The notes: a model not told the origin generated them from the letters alone. A DNA stretch of 10,718 nt from Mageeibacillus sp. UBA5436 (GCA_002427545.1 DIRM01000005.1:1-10718); one strand, 5' to 3'. Counted from the first letter of the stretch, positions 1 through 7,499 are shown. A program made the numbers and translations.

Positions 1-57
1 TCATCTTTAGTTAACAGAGCCGTTAAGTTTTGTATTATTTTATAGTTGTTTTTTTTA

Positions 58-76
58 TAACATAGACACTATGTTA
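58..76. promoter_or_regulatory. Perfect inverted repeat upstream of the prepilin peptidase gene (candidate operator)
   Basis: TAACATAG (58-65) and CTATGTTA (69-76) are perfect 8-bp complementary arms separated by ACA. Neither side is followed by a U-tract in the orientation a terminator would need: on the + strand CCAAATTT follows, and on the - strand the transcript would run into A residues. A protein-binding dyad is therefore more likely than a terminator. It lies 66 nt before the ATG at 142. The regulator, if there is one, is not visible. Confidence 0.45.
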
Positions 77-87
77 CCAAATTTCTA

Positions 88-100
88 TTTTTTCACAAAA
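88..100 (+). repeat. 13-base motif TTTTTTCACAAAA, copy 1
   Basis: The identical 13-mer recurs at 645-657. The two copies lie upstream of the two + strand membrane-protein genes, beginning 54 nt and 27 nt before their first ATGs. It may be a shared regulatory site, or chance in T- and A-rich DNA. Confidence 0.25.
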
Positions 101-141
101 TTATTTAATTATTATATTTTTTTAGAGTATATATTATATAA

Positions 142-624
142 ATGTTACGATTTTTGCATTTAATAAAATATTTACCATTTTTACGCTTCGCCTATACTGA
201 TTTGAAAATAAATATAATTTATGATCGCGAAATATTATTAGTCTTTATTATTTCAGTTTTTGTAAAATTAATTAAGCAAAATATCAAATTTTTTATTTTT
301 ACAATAACAATGAAATTTTTAATATATTTATTACTTGTCTTTTTTGTAGTAATTCTTGAAAAAATAGCAAAAACCTACTTAATTGGTGGTGGTGATCTTA
401 AATTGATTGCTTTGCTATATTTCATTTATAATGCTGAATATTTATTTTTATCATTGTGTTTAAGCTTTTTTCTGATTATGATCAGAATCTATTATTATCA
501 GTTAACCAGAAAAGCAGGAAAATTATTATTTATTAAAATGGGAGAAAATGCAACAGAGCTAATTCATATTGTTTTTGCACCATTTTTAGCCCTAGGATTA
601 TTTCTAAGTCTATTAATCATATAA
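142..624 (+). CDS. Short A24-family prepilin peptidase-like membrane protease (catalytic domain only)
   Basis: This 160-residue protein is almost entirely hydrophobic. The type IV prepilin peptidase signature is visible: D20 in AYTDLK followed by the NIIYD stretch (family pattern D-L/K-x-x-x-IPD), and D85 in GGGDLKL (family GxGDxKL). These are the two catalytic aspartates, 65 residues apart, as expected. APFLALG near residues 147-153 matches the family's C-terminal (G)PFLALG motif. About four to five membrane segments can be drawn. The N-terminal methyltransferase domain with CxxC motifs seen in PilD/ComC is absent, so the size resembles CpaA/TadV-type enzymes. The family cleaves leader peptides of type IV pilin-like or Tad/Flp pilins in the cytoplasmic membrane; no pilin gene is visible here. 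A stop codon (139-141) directly precedes the ATG and no Shine-Dalgarno is seen, so expression may be weak or leaderless. The family call is fairly secure; the substrate is unknown. Confidence 0.8.
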   Translation: MLRFLHLIKYLPFLRFAYTDLKINIIYDREILLVFIISVFVKLIKQNIKFFIFTITMKFLIYLLLVFFVVILEKIAKTYLIGGGDLKLIALLYFIYNAEYLFLSLCLSFFLIMIRIYYYQLTRKAGKLLFIKMGENATELIHIVFAPFLALGLFLSLLII

Positions 625-644
625 TAAGGTCTATTTAATATAGC

Positions 645-657
645 TTTTTTCACAAAA
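645..657 (+). repeat. 13-base motif TTTTTTCACAAAA, copy 2
   Basis: This is an exact copy of the motif at 88-100, placed in the 47-nt gap between the prepilin peptidase gene and the CPBP gene. The gap shows no hairpin terminator, so the two genes could be read as one transcript. Confidence 0.25.
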
Positions 658-671
658 AAAATTAGTAATCA

Positions 672-1760
672 ATGATAGGATTGCAACATTGTCAACATTA
701 TTTTAAAATACGAAACATGAATGAAGAAATGAGTAATGGGCAAGGAAATGGGATTCGACCTGTTAAAATAAGAATCGTAAACCCTACGCCAAAAAGTGAT
801 ATTAAAAATGATGCTCCAAATAATAAGAAACAAAAAAAGATAATTAGTTTTTTATTCTTTATTATGCTTGGTTGTCTTTTGTTTTTTGTATTTAATTTAT
901 TTAATTTATTTTTAGGTAATTCAAATTTAACGACCTGGAAAATCATTATCTTAAGAGGTTTGTTTTTATTATTTTTTAGTTTAGGACTTCCCATCTTTTT
1001 TTATTTTAATTATTGTTCAGAAATAATATCTCATATTCACTGGATGACTAAGCCTTCATTTGTTTTCTTAACTGTTCTTTTGGCTATGGTATCTGCTAAT
1101 GTATTAACTATAATTAATGCATTTATTTCACTTCTATTAAACAAAATAAACTTTATTTCAACTCTTTGGATTGAAGCACCTTTTATTTCATACTTACCTA
1201 AAGAAAATTTAATTTATTCTTTTATATTTTTGTTGATTTTTTGTCTGATGCCCGCATTTTTAGAAGAATTTGGTTTGCGTCAAATACTTCTTAAGCGTAA
1301 TTTAAAGACTTATAACAATTTTGATTTAATTTTTATTCAAGGTTTGATAACTGCATTGCTCGGTTTTAATTTTCAATTATTTATCCCTTATTTAGGATTT
1401 GGCATGCTCAGTGCTTTTTTATTTATCTCATTTGGTAATATGACCTTAAATATTATCTTTCATTTCAGCTTTAAGTTCATTATTTTTTTCATATTAGATA
1501 AATTTAATATATTTGATTCTTATTCCTTTAGATCAGATTTATTAAGTAATTATTTTCCGTTAATTCTAAACATCTTATTATCTCTTTGTATCTTATTTCC
1601 TTTATTGATTATCATGGGACAGCTCACGAAATCAAATCCAGTTTGGAAAAAAGATGCATTAATGACAAAATCAAAAAAGAAAATGCAGAGAGAAAGATAC
1701 TTTGTTCCTTCATTCTGCATTTTAATTATTTTGAATATTTTATTTTTAATGTTTTTTTAA
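672..1760 (+). CDS. CPBP-family (Abi/CAAX-like) polytopic membrane protein with an altered active site
   Basis: This 362-residue protein starts with about 55 polar, basic residues, followed by roughly eight membrane segments (first about 57-82, last about 344-362). Motif 1 of CPBP glutamic-type or metal-dependent intramembrane proteases is clear: E198-E199-F-G-L-R203 (EExxxR). Motif 2 (FxxxH) should follow about 30 residues later; TALLGFNFQLF (227-237) aligns there but has Q235 where His is expected. The later His is kept (H264 in IIFHFSFK), whereas the usual Asn four residues on is K268. The fold is therefore recognisable but the protein may be catalytically altered or inactive. CPBP proteins act in prenyl-CAAX-like cleavage, bacteriocin self-immunity or regulated membrane signalling; nothing here chooses between these. 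The start is uncertain: ATG codons at 672, 717 and 729 all lack a clear Shine-Dalgarno. The stop lies 1 nt from the convergent U32 gene. Confidence 0.72.
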   Translation: MIGLQHCQHYFKIRNMNEEMSNGQGNGIRPVKIRIVNPTPKSDIKNDAPNNKKQKKIISFLFFIMLGCLLFFVFNLFNLFLGNSNLTTWKIIILRGLFLLFFSLGLPIFFYFNYCSEIISHIHWMTKPSFVFLTVLLAMVSANVLTIINAFISLLLNKINFISTLWIEAPFISYLPKENLIYSFIFLLIFCLMPAFLEEFGLRQILLKRNLKTYNNFDLIFIQGLITALLGFNFQLFIPYLGFGMLSAFLFISFGNMTLNIIFHFSFKFIIFFILDKFNIFDSYSFRSDLLSNYFPLILNILLSLCILFPLLIIMGQLTKSNPVWKKDALMTKSKKKMQRERYFVPSFCILIILNILFLMFF

Positions 1761-1761
1761 A

Positions 1762-3015
1762 TCATTCTTCTAATTGTCGAATATAAGAACCAATTGGTAT
1801 TAAATTTGCATTTTCAAAAGGAATCAAATAAAGCATTTTGGCATGAGGAGTTGAGCTAATTTCATTTTTATTTAAATCCAATAGCTCTTTTATTTGGAAA
1901 TGTAAATTATCACCTTTTGGCATGATCAAATCAACATCTGCGCCAATTTCAACTTTATTCTTTTGTTCTAAAACTAAATATTCATTATTAATATGATCAC
2001 GTACTTCAGCAATGACTTTTGCTTGTTCATACATCGTTTTTTCAGCATGAATTTTTGCTTTTTGTTCAGCTAAAGGTTTGGCCGTATCCTGAAAAAAGAA
2101 GCCCGTATCATAATGTCGATGTACAGTATGTTCCAAAGCATCGAGCCACTCTGCTTTAACTTGATAATTATCTGGATCCTTCATATAACTATCAATAGCA
2201 TCACGATATGTTTTAACAACAGTTGAAGCATAAAATGCACTTTTTGTACGACCTTCGATTTTCAAGCTGACAACACCAGCTTTTATTAATTCTGGTATAT
2301 AATTAATCATACAAAGATCAGATGAGCTCATTAAATAAGAGCCATTCTCATCCTCATCTAAAATCAAAGGATTATCCTCATGTCCTTTTTCAGTTAAAAC
2401 AAGCGGTTTCACTTTATATTTCCAACGACAAGGTTGAGTACAGGCGCCTCGATTGGCAGATCTATTATTATAATAATCAGATAGTAAGCAACGTCCAGAA
2501 TAAGACATACACATGGCTCCATGTACAAATGCTTCTAGCTCAAGATCTTCTGGTAAAGATTGCCTAAGTGATTTTATTTCCTCCAAGGATAATTCTCTTG
2601 CTAAAATAATGCGAGTTGCACCTTGTTTATACCAAAACATAGCCGTTTTACTATTTAAAACACTGCTTTGCGTACTGATATGAATATTAAGGTCAGGAGC
2701 TAATTCTTTAGCCATTTGCATAATACCAGGATCAGAAACAATAATGGCATCTGCCTTAGCTTCAGAGATTCCTTTAATTGCAATTTCCAAGTCTCTAAAA
2801 TCATGATCTCTGGCAAGGCTATTTAAGGTAACATAAACTTTAACGCCTTTAACATGAGCTTTTTCGACAACATTTGGTAAAATTTCTAAATCAAAATTTC
2901 CGCCGGCTGCTCTTAGATTAAATTGATTTAACCCTAAATAAACAGCATCTGCACCATATTGGATTACCTTTTCAAGTTTTTCAAAATCGCCTGCTGGCGC
3001 TAATAATTCAATCAT
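1762..3015 (-). CDS. trhP: U32 family protein, TrhP/YrrO-like tRNA hydroxylation enzyme
   Basis: This 417-residue protein opens with the U32 start ELLAPAG and carries the family signature at 161-179 (E161, H165, C169, C176). A second pair follows, C192 and C196 (ACTQPCRW). The four cysteines fit the iron-sulfur site of TrhP-type U32 proteins. Residues from about 310 to the end form the small beta-rich C-terminal domain, ending in PIGSYIRQLEE. TrhP proteins (E. coli YegQ, B. subtilis YrrN/YrrO) are needed for prephenate-dependent 5-hydroxylation of U34 in tRNA; older annotations call them collagenase-like proteases. In B. subtilis yrrNO follow yrrL (mltG) and yrrM, so the mltG neighbour supports the assignment; here yrrM and a second U32 gene are missing. 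The ATG overlaps the mltG stop as ATGA and is preceded by AAGGTG. The U32 family is certain; the exact substrate is inferred. Confidence 0.88.
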   Translation of the reverse strand: MIELLAPAGDFEKLEKVIQYGADAVYLGLNQFNLRAAGGNFDLEILPNVVEKAHVKGVKVYVTLNSLARDHDFRDLEIAIKGISEAKADAIIVSDPGIMQMAKELAPDLNIHISTQSSVLNSKTAMFWYKQGATRIILARELSLEEIKSLRQSLPEDLELEAFVHGAMCMSYSGRCLLSDYYNNRSANRGACTQPCRWKYKVKPLVLTEKGHEDNPLILDEDENGSYLMSSSDLCMINYIPELIKAGVVSLKIEGRTKSAFYASTVVKTYRDAIDSYMKDPDNYQVKAEWLDALEHTVHRHYDTGFFFQDTAKPLAEQKAKIHAEKTMYEQAKVIAEVRDHINNEYLVLEQKNKVEIGADVDLIMPKGDNLHFQIKELLDLNKNEISSTPHAKMLYLIPFENANLIPIGSYIRQLEE

Positions 3016-4160
3016 TCATCACCTTGATTAATGCCACTATAATAATCGACATTTTCTTGATGTTCATCTTCCGTTTGAGCAAATACATTATTTCCTTGGC
3101 CATCAGCACAAAAATAATAATAATTGGAAGCATTATCCCAAGTTCTTTCTGTTGCTGGCCACAATACACCTTCTATGGCAGCAATACCTGGATTATTAAT
3201 TGGTCCAGGTGGTAAGCCTATAAAAGAGTAAGTATCATAAGGATTATCTTGGAAGCGATCTAAGTCCGATTGCATAACCCAAAAAACAGGTTCTTCACCA
3301 TTTTCAAGTCTTAAATAATTTATGGTTGCACAAGAAGCCAAGGGCATGTCAATATCTAAACGATTTAAAAACACTTTACTAATTTTATACATTTCTGTAT
3401 TAGTACCTTCAGCCTGAACAATAGACGCTAAAGTAATCACTTCATCCATGGTCAAACCTATATCATCTGCCCTTTGTTGATATTCATCATTATTCAATTT
3501 ATTGGCAGTATTATTTAAGAATGTTCTTAATATATCCTCTTCATCCATACTTGAATCAAAGCTATAAGTATCTGGCCATAAATAGCCTTGTAATAGCCAT
3601 TCTCTTTCTTCATGCACGGTAATGTTTTTAACAAATGAATAATCAATAAAGATATTTGGTCTTTGCACCAATTCATCCATATAATCAATATCTATATTTA
3701 AACCTGCATCTATTAATTTTGCTTGAATTTGTTTATAAGTTAGGCCTTCTGGAAAAGTAATCATAATTGATTCTGAAGCATGTGTTAAAATATACATGAT
3801 TTCATCATAATTAAGCTCTTTTGTTAAATAATGCGTACCAGATTGATATTCACCATCAAAACCATTTAGCTTTGAAAGAATTTTAAAAGCAAATTCATTA
3901 TTAATCAGATCATTTTTCTTTAGAATTTTAGCAATATCATCAACACTTGCTGCTCTTGGGATTTCAATTTCCAAAGCATCAGCGGTTTCAGGTGTAATGG
4001 GACTGGTATCATTTTCTAAATAATACTCTTGTAGATTAGACATTCTCTCATTTTGAGATTTGACATAATCGTAACCATTAATAAAACCAACAAATGCGAT
4101 AAAAACAAATGAAAGAATCAAAACGAAAAATAAGATAGTTTTAAAAACTTTTGAAGACAT
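3012..4160 (-). CDS. mltG: Endolytic murein transglycosylase MltG (YceG/YrrL family)
   Basis: This is a 382-residue single-pass membrane protein with a hydrophobic segment at about 8-28 and an extracellular remainder. A LysM-like region (about 65-140) precedes the catalytic YceG domain. Family motifs are present: GYLWPDTY (192-199), ASIVQAE (245-251), VFLNRLD, LASCATINY (274-282), DTYSFIGLPPGPINNPG (309-325) and the C-terminal FCADGQG...F...EH. E251 is the probable equivalent of the E. coli catalytic glutamate. The common Asp of the LxxDPT motif is Cys277 here. MltG cleaves nascent peptidoglycan strands at the membrane and sets glycan chain length. The start has GAGG five nt upstream (GTGAGGCAAAATG). 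It is the third gene of the der-bipA-mltG-U32 run, 15 nt after bipA and overlapping the U32 gene by 4 nt. Confidence 0.95.
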   Translation of the reverse strand: MSSKVFKTILFFVLILSFVFIAFVGFINGYDYVKSQNERMSNLQEYYLENDTSPITPETADALEIEIPRAASVDDIAKILKKNDLINNEFAFKILSKLNGFDGEYQSGTHYLTKELNYDEIMYILTHASESIMITFPEGLTYKQIQAKLIDAGLNIDIDYMDELVQRPNIFIDYSFVKNITVHEEREWLLQGYLWPDTYSFDSSMDEEDILRTFLNNTANKLNNDEYQQRADDIGLTMDEVITLASIVQAEGTNTEMYKISKVFLNRLDIDMPLASCATINYLRLENGEEPVFWVMQSDLDRFQDNPYDTYSFIGLPPGPINNPGIAAIEGVLWPATERTWDNASNYYYFCADGQGNNVFAQTEDEHQENVDYYSGINQGDE

Positions 4161-4175
4161 TTTGCCTCACTCTAG

Positions 4176-6020
4176 CTATTCAGGCTTGGCTTTTGCCATG
4201 CTTCTTAATCTCTGATGATGATCAAGAATTTTCTTTCTTATGCGAATGTTTTTAGGAGTAATCTCTATCCATTCATCATCTGCAATAAATTCTAAATATT
4301 GTTCTAGGCTCATCTTTATTGCTGGAGTTAATTTTAATGCATCATCACTGCCTGCTGCTCTAATATTTGTTTGTTGTTTCTTTTTGCAAACATTGACAGT
4401 AACATCGTCTTTTTTCATTGTTTGTCCAACAATTTGTCCTTGATAAACTTTTTCGCCAGGTTCTATAAATAAATCGCCACGTTCTTGAGCATTATACATA
4501 CCATAAGTGATGGCTGTACCTGTTTCATATGCGATTAAGACACCGTGATTTCGACTGTCAATATCGCCCTTCCAAGGTGTATATCCATCAATAATGCTAT
4601 TGATTATACCATTGCCTTTAGTATCGGTCAAAAACTCAGAACGATAGCCTATGAGGCCTCTTGCTGGAATTTTAAACTCTAATCTAGCATAGCCACGTTC
4701 AGGTGGTGCCATTTTTGTGATGGTGGCTTTTCGCTCACTCATTTTTTCGATAACCGAACCCATATATTCTTCAGGTACATCAATCATAACCAATTCTTCT
4801 GGTTCCATTAATTTACCGTCAATTCTTTTTGCAATTACTTGAGGTTTGGATACTTGGAATTCATAACCTTCTCGGCGCATTGTCTCAATCAAAATAGAAA
4901 TATGTAATTCACCTCTACCTTTCATGACAAATTGTTCCGTCGATCCTGTTTCCTCCATTTGCATTGAAATATTTGTAAAAATTTCTCTTTTCAGACGATT
5001 ACGTAAATGTCGACTTGTTACAAATTGTCCTTCGGTTCCAGCAAAAGGGCTATCATTGACAGCAAATGTCATTGCAATAGTCGGCTCATCTATTTTAACA
5101 AAAGGTAAGGCCACTGGATTTTCAGAATCACATAGCGTATCTCCAATTGCCAATTCTTCAATTCCACTAATCGCAATAATTTCACCTGCATCTGCAGAAG
5201 AAATTTCTTTTTTACCTAAACCTTCAAATCTCATCAAACTTGAAATTTTACCATTAATGATTTTGTCTGCATGATGATAATTAACAACTGAAATATTTTG
5301 TTTTGCCTTAATGCTACCATTTTCAATTTTGCCAATCGCGATTCTGCCTATATAGGAATCATAATCAATATTAGATATTAACATTTGAAAAGGTGCATCT
5401 TTGTCTCCCTTGGGTTCAGGAATTGTATCAACAATTGTTTTAAAAACAGGCTCGATTGTACCTTTTTCTAATAATTCAGGGGTGATTTCATCTGGTAAAT
5501 CATAAAAAGCTGCCCCATCTCTAGCAGATGCATATAGAACAGGAAAATCTATTTGTTCATCGGTTGCATCCAATTCAATAAACAAATCATAAACCAAATC
5601 TAATACCTCTTTAGGTCTTGCATTTGGCCTATCAATTTTATTAATGATAACAATTGGTTTTAATTTTTTTTCTAAAGTTTTATGTAGAACAAAACGAGTT
5701 TGAGGCATAGGACCATCAAAAGCATCAACAATTAATATGACGCCATCGACCATTTTCAGTACACGTTCAACTTCGCCACCAAAGTCAGCATGTCCTGGTG
5801 TATCAACAATATTGATACGATAATCTAAATAATTTACAGCTGTATTCTTAGAAAGAATTGTAATGCCTCGTTCACGCTCTAAATCATTCGAGTCCATGAC
5901 CTGTTCAACATGCTGTTGATGACTACTAAAAATACCACTTTGATCTAATAATGCATCGACCAAAGTTGTTTTGCCATGATCGACGTGAGCAATTATAGCT
6001 ACATTTCTAATTTTTTTCAC
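4176..6020 (-). CDS. typA: Ribosome-associated GTPase BipA/TypA
   Basis: This 614-residue translational GTPase starts at a GTG (6020-6018), giving the conserved N-terminus (M)KKIRNVAIIAHVDHGKTT. The GTP-binding motifs are AHVDHGKT (11-18), RGIT (51-54), DTPGH (73-77), NKID (127-130) and SA (165-166). EF-G-like domains II, III and V follow, then the BipA-specific C-terminal region with RGLIGYRSEFLTDTKG, RNHGVLIAYE and a basic tail. BipA binds 70S ribosomes and helps 50S assembly and translation under stress or low temperature. A longer reading from an ATG at 6149 adds 43 residues unlike the family and runs deep into der, so I reject it. AGAGGG (6030-6035) lies inside the der coding end, and the genes overlap by 14 nt, suggesting translational coupling. 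Confidence 0.97.
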   Translation of the reverse strand: MKKIRNVAIIAHVDHGKTTLVDALLDQSGIFSSHQQHVEQVMDSNDLERERGITILSKNTAVNYLDYRINIVDTPGHADFGGEVERVLKMVDGVILIVDAFDGPMPQTRFVLHKTLEKKLKPIVIINKIDRPNARPKEVLDLVYDLFIELDATDEQIDFPVLYASARDGAAFYDLPDEITPELLEKGTIEPVFKTIVDTIPEPKGDKDAPFQMLISNIDYDSYIGRIAIGKIENGSIKAKQNISVVNYHHADKIINGKISSLMRFEGLGKKEISSADAGEIIAISGIEELAIGDTLCDSENPVALPFVKIDEPTIAMTFAVNDSPFAGTEGQFVTSRHLRNRLKREIFTNISMQMEETGSTEQFVMKGRGELHISILIETMRREGYEFQVSKPQVIAKRIDGKLMEPEELVMIDVPEEYMGSVIEKMSERKATITKMAPPERGYARLEFKIPARGLIGYRSEFLTDTKGNGIINSIIDGYTPWKGDIDSRNHGVLIAYETGTAITYGMYNAQERGDLFIEPGEKVYQGQIVGQTMKKDDVTVNVCKKKQQTNIRAAGSDDALKLTPAIKMSLEQYLEFIADDEWIEITPKNIRIRKKILDHHQRLRSMAKAKPE

Positions 6021-7383
6021 TGTATTTATCCCTCTTTTTAAAAATATCTGATAATTCTTCATTACGTGATCGATTTCGCCAAATAAAATGAATCGGTGTC
6101 CCCTCAAAGCCAAAGTTGAGGCGAAATTGATTTTCCAAATAGCGCTCATAAGAAAAATGCATTAAGTCTTTATTATTAACAAAAAACACAAAAGTTGGTG
6201 GACCTGTTGCCACTTGTGTTGCATAAAGAACTTTAAGTCTGCGTCCCTTATCCTGCGGAGGCGGATTCATTGCTATTGCTCTTGATAAAACTTCATTAAT
6301 AACATTCGTCGAAAGCCTTCTTTGAGACTGCTCATATACTTCATCAATCATCTTAAATATACGATGGATTCTTTGGCCACTTAAAGCAGAAACAAAAATA
6401 ATAGGTGCATAAGACATAAAACTAAAACGAATTTTTAAATCTTTTTCAATTTCTTTCATTCGCTCCGTTTTATTATCAATGAGATCCCATTTATTAATAA
6501 CAAAGATAGTAGCTTTACCATTATTATGAGAAAGGCCAGCTACTTTGGTATCTTGTTCTGTAACCCCTTCAACAGCATCAATCATCACTAAACACACATC
6601 TGAGCGTTTTATTGCAGATTCTGTTCTCAAAATTGAATATTTTTCAATGCGATGTTTTATTTTGCTTTGACGTCTTAATCCAGCTGTATCAATTAAACGA
6701 TAAGATTTATCTTCAAAGGTAAAATCGATATCAATGGCATCTCTAGTTGTACCTGCTATATCTGAAGTAATCGCTCTGTCTTCTTGTAATAAATAATTAA
6801 TTAAAGAAGATTTTCCAACATTAGGTTTACCAATAATCGCTACAGAAATTTGATTAGAAGTAGATTCTATTAATTCTGATTCTGGTAACAATTCAACAAT
6901 TTTATCTAAAACCTCTGTAAAGCCTAGTCGATTTGCAGCGGAAATCGGAATAAATTCTCCCAAGCCTAATTGATAAAAATCATATATTTCTGCTGGTAAA
7001 TTAACAGGTTGATCACATTTATTGATAATCAGCAGTACTGGTTTAGAAGATTTGTGCAACATATTAGCAATCTCAAAATCGGCTGACAATAGCCCTGTTT
7101 TCATATCAACTAAAAAAATAATAACATCTGCTGTATCAATAGCTATCTCAGCTTGCGTTTTCATTGATAATGCGATGTCATCTGTACTGTCTGATTCAAT
7201 TCCACCTGTGTCTATAAAGGTCATCTCATGTCCAAGCCATTCAGTATCAGCGTAAATTCGATCGCGAGTAACACCTGGCGTATCATCTACGATAGAAATT
7301 CTTTCGCCTACTATAGCATTGAAAAAAGTCGATTTTCCGACATTCGGTCTGCCTATTATGGCAACAATTGGCCTTATCTTCAT
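6007..7383 (-). CDS. der: Tandem GTPase Der (EngA), ribosome assembly factor
   Basis: This 458-residue protein has two consecutive GTPase domains and a C-terminal KH-like domain. The first domain shows GRPNVGKS (11-18), DTGG (58-61), NKCD (121-124) and SAA (148-150). The second shows GKPNVGKS (185-192), DTAG (232-235), NKWD (297-300) and SAL (332-334). The KH-like part (about 355-440) includes NPPPQDKGRR and ends with EGTPIHFIWRNRSR. Der is essential for maturation of the 50S subunit. It is slightly longer than the usual 435-440 residues because of a charged tail of about 18 residues that also carries the bipA ribosome binding site. The ATG has AAGG eight nt upstream. It is the first gene of the der-bipA-mltG-U32 run, following a 116-nt leader. 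Confidence 0.97.
   Translation of the reverse strand: MKIRPIVAIIGRPNVGKSTFFNAIVGERISIVDDTPGVTRDRIYADTEWLGHEMTFIDTGGIESDSTDDIALSMKTQAEIAIDTADVIIFLVDMKTGLLSADFEIANMLHKSSKPVLLIINKCDQPVNLPAEIYDFYQLGLGEFIPISAANRLGFTEVLDKIVELLPESELIESTSNQISVAIIGKPNVGKSSLINYLLQEDRAITSDIAGTTRDAIDIDFTFEDKSYRLIDTAGLRRQSKIKHRIEKYSILRTESAIKRSDVCLVMIDAVEGVTEQDTKVAGLSHNNGKATIFVINKWDLIDNKTERMKEIEKDLKIRFSFMSYAPIIFVSALSGQRIHRIFKMIDEVYEQSQRRLSTNVINEVLSRAIAMNPPPQDKGRRLKVLYATQVATGPPTFVFFVNNKDLMHFSYERYLENQFRLNFGFEGTPIHFIWRNRSRNEELSDIFKKRDKYSEKN
6030..6035 (-). promoter_or_regulatory. Ribosome binding site that fixes the GTG start of bipA
   Basis: AGAGGG on the minus strand, 9 nt before the GTG at 6020, lies within the last codons of der (Lys-Arg-Asp region). 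Together with the conserved KKIRNVAIIAH N-terminus it decides the bipA start. Confidence 0.8.
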
Positions 7384-7407
7384 CTTTATTACCTTATTAT
7401 TTTTATG

Positions 7408-7431
7408 AGTTTTATAACTAGATATAAAACT
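7408..7431. repeat. Inverted repeat in the der leader
   Basis: AGTTTTATA (7408-7416) and TATAAAACT (7423-7431) are perfect 9-bp arms around a 6-nt spacer, 25 nt upstream of the der start codon. It could be an operator or a weak RNA hairpin near the ribosome binding site. A perfect TATAAT on the minus strand (7454-7449) lies just upstream and could be the -10 box of the operon, although I find no convincing -35. Confidence 0.4.
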
Positions 7432-7499
7432 TCTACTTAAATTATTTTATTATAAATTATGATAATAAATAATATTTTTGTTTTTAACATTTTAACGTT

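Larger units (their letters stand above)
1..141. other. AT-rich leader region without a gene
   Basis: No convincing coding sequence is seen here. Stops are frequent in all + strand frames; one frame is open from base 1 to the TAG at 43-45 and could be the tail of a gene outside the window, but 14 codons are too few to judge. The only strong structure is the dyad at 58-76. A TATATT at 130-135 sits where a -10 box for transcription starting near the ATG at 142 would lie, but no good -35 accompanies it. Confidence 0.4.

Noticed and set aside
12..27. TTAAC...GTTAA inverted repeat near the left edge
   Set aside because: It has only five-base arms and no T-tract or other support.
698..994. 98-residue reading on the minus strand opposite the CPBP gene
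   Set aside because: It is antisense to the CPBP N-terminus, with low-complexity Lys/Asn/Ile content and no family resemblance.
1790..1799. Palindrome ACCAATTGGT in the U32 coding end, as a terminator for the CPBP gene
   Set aside because: It has only 5-bp arms, no loop and no T-tract, and it lies in conserved C-terminal codons; it is likely chance.
6021..6149. N-terminal extension of bipA from an ATG at 6149
   Set aside because: The extra 43 residues overlap der in another frame and precede the conserved KKIRNVAIIAHVDHGK start. A good ribosome binding site supports the GTG at 6020.
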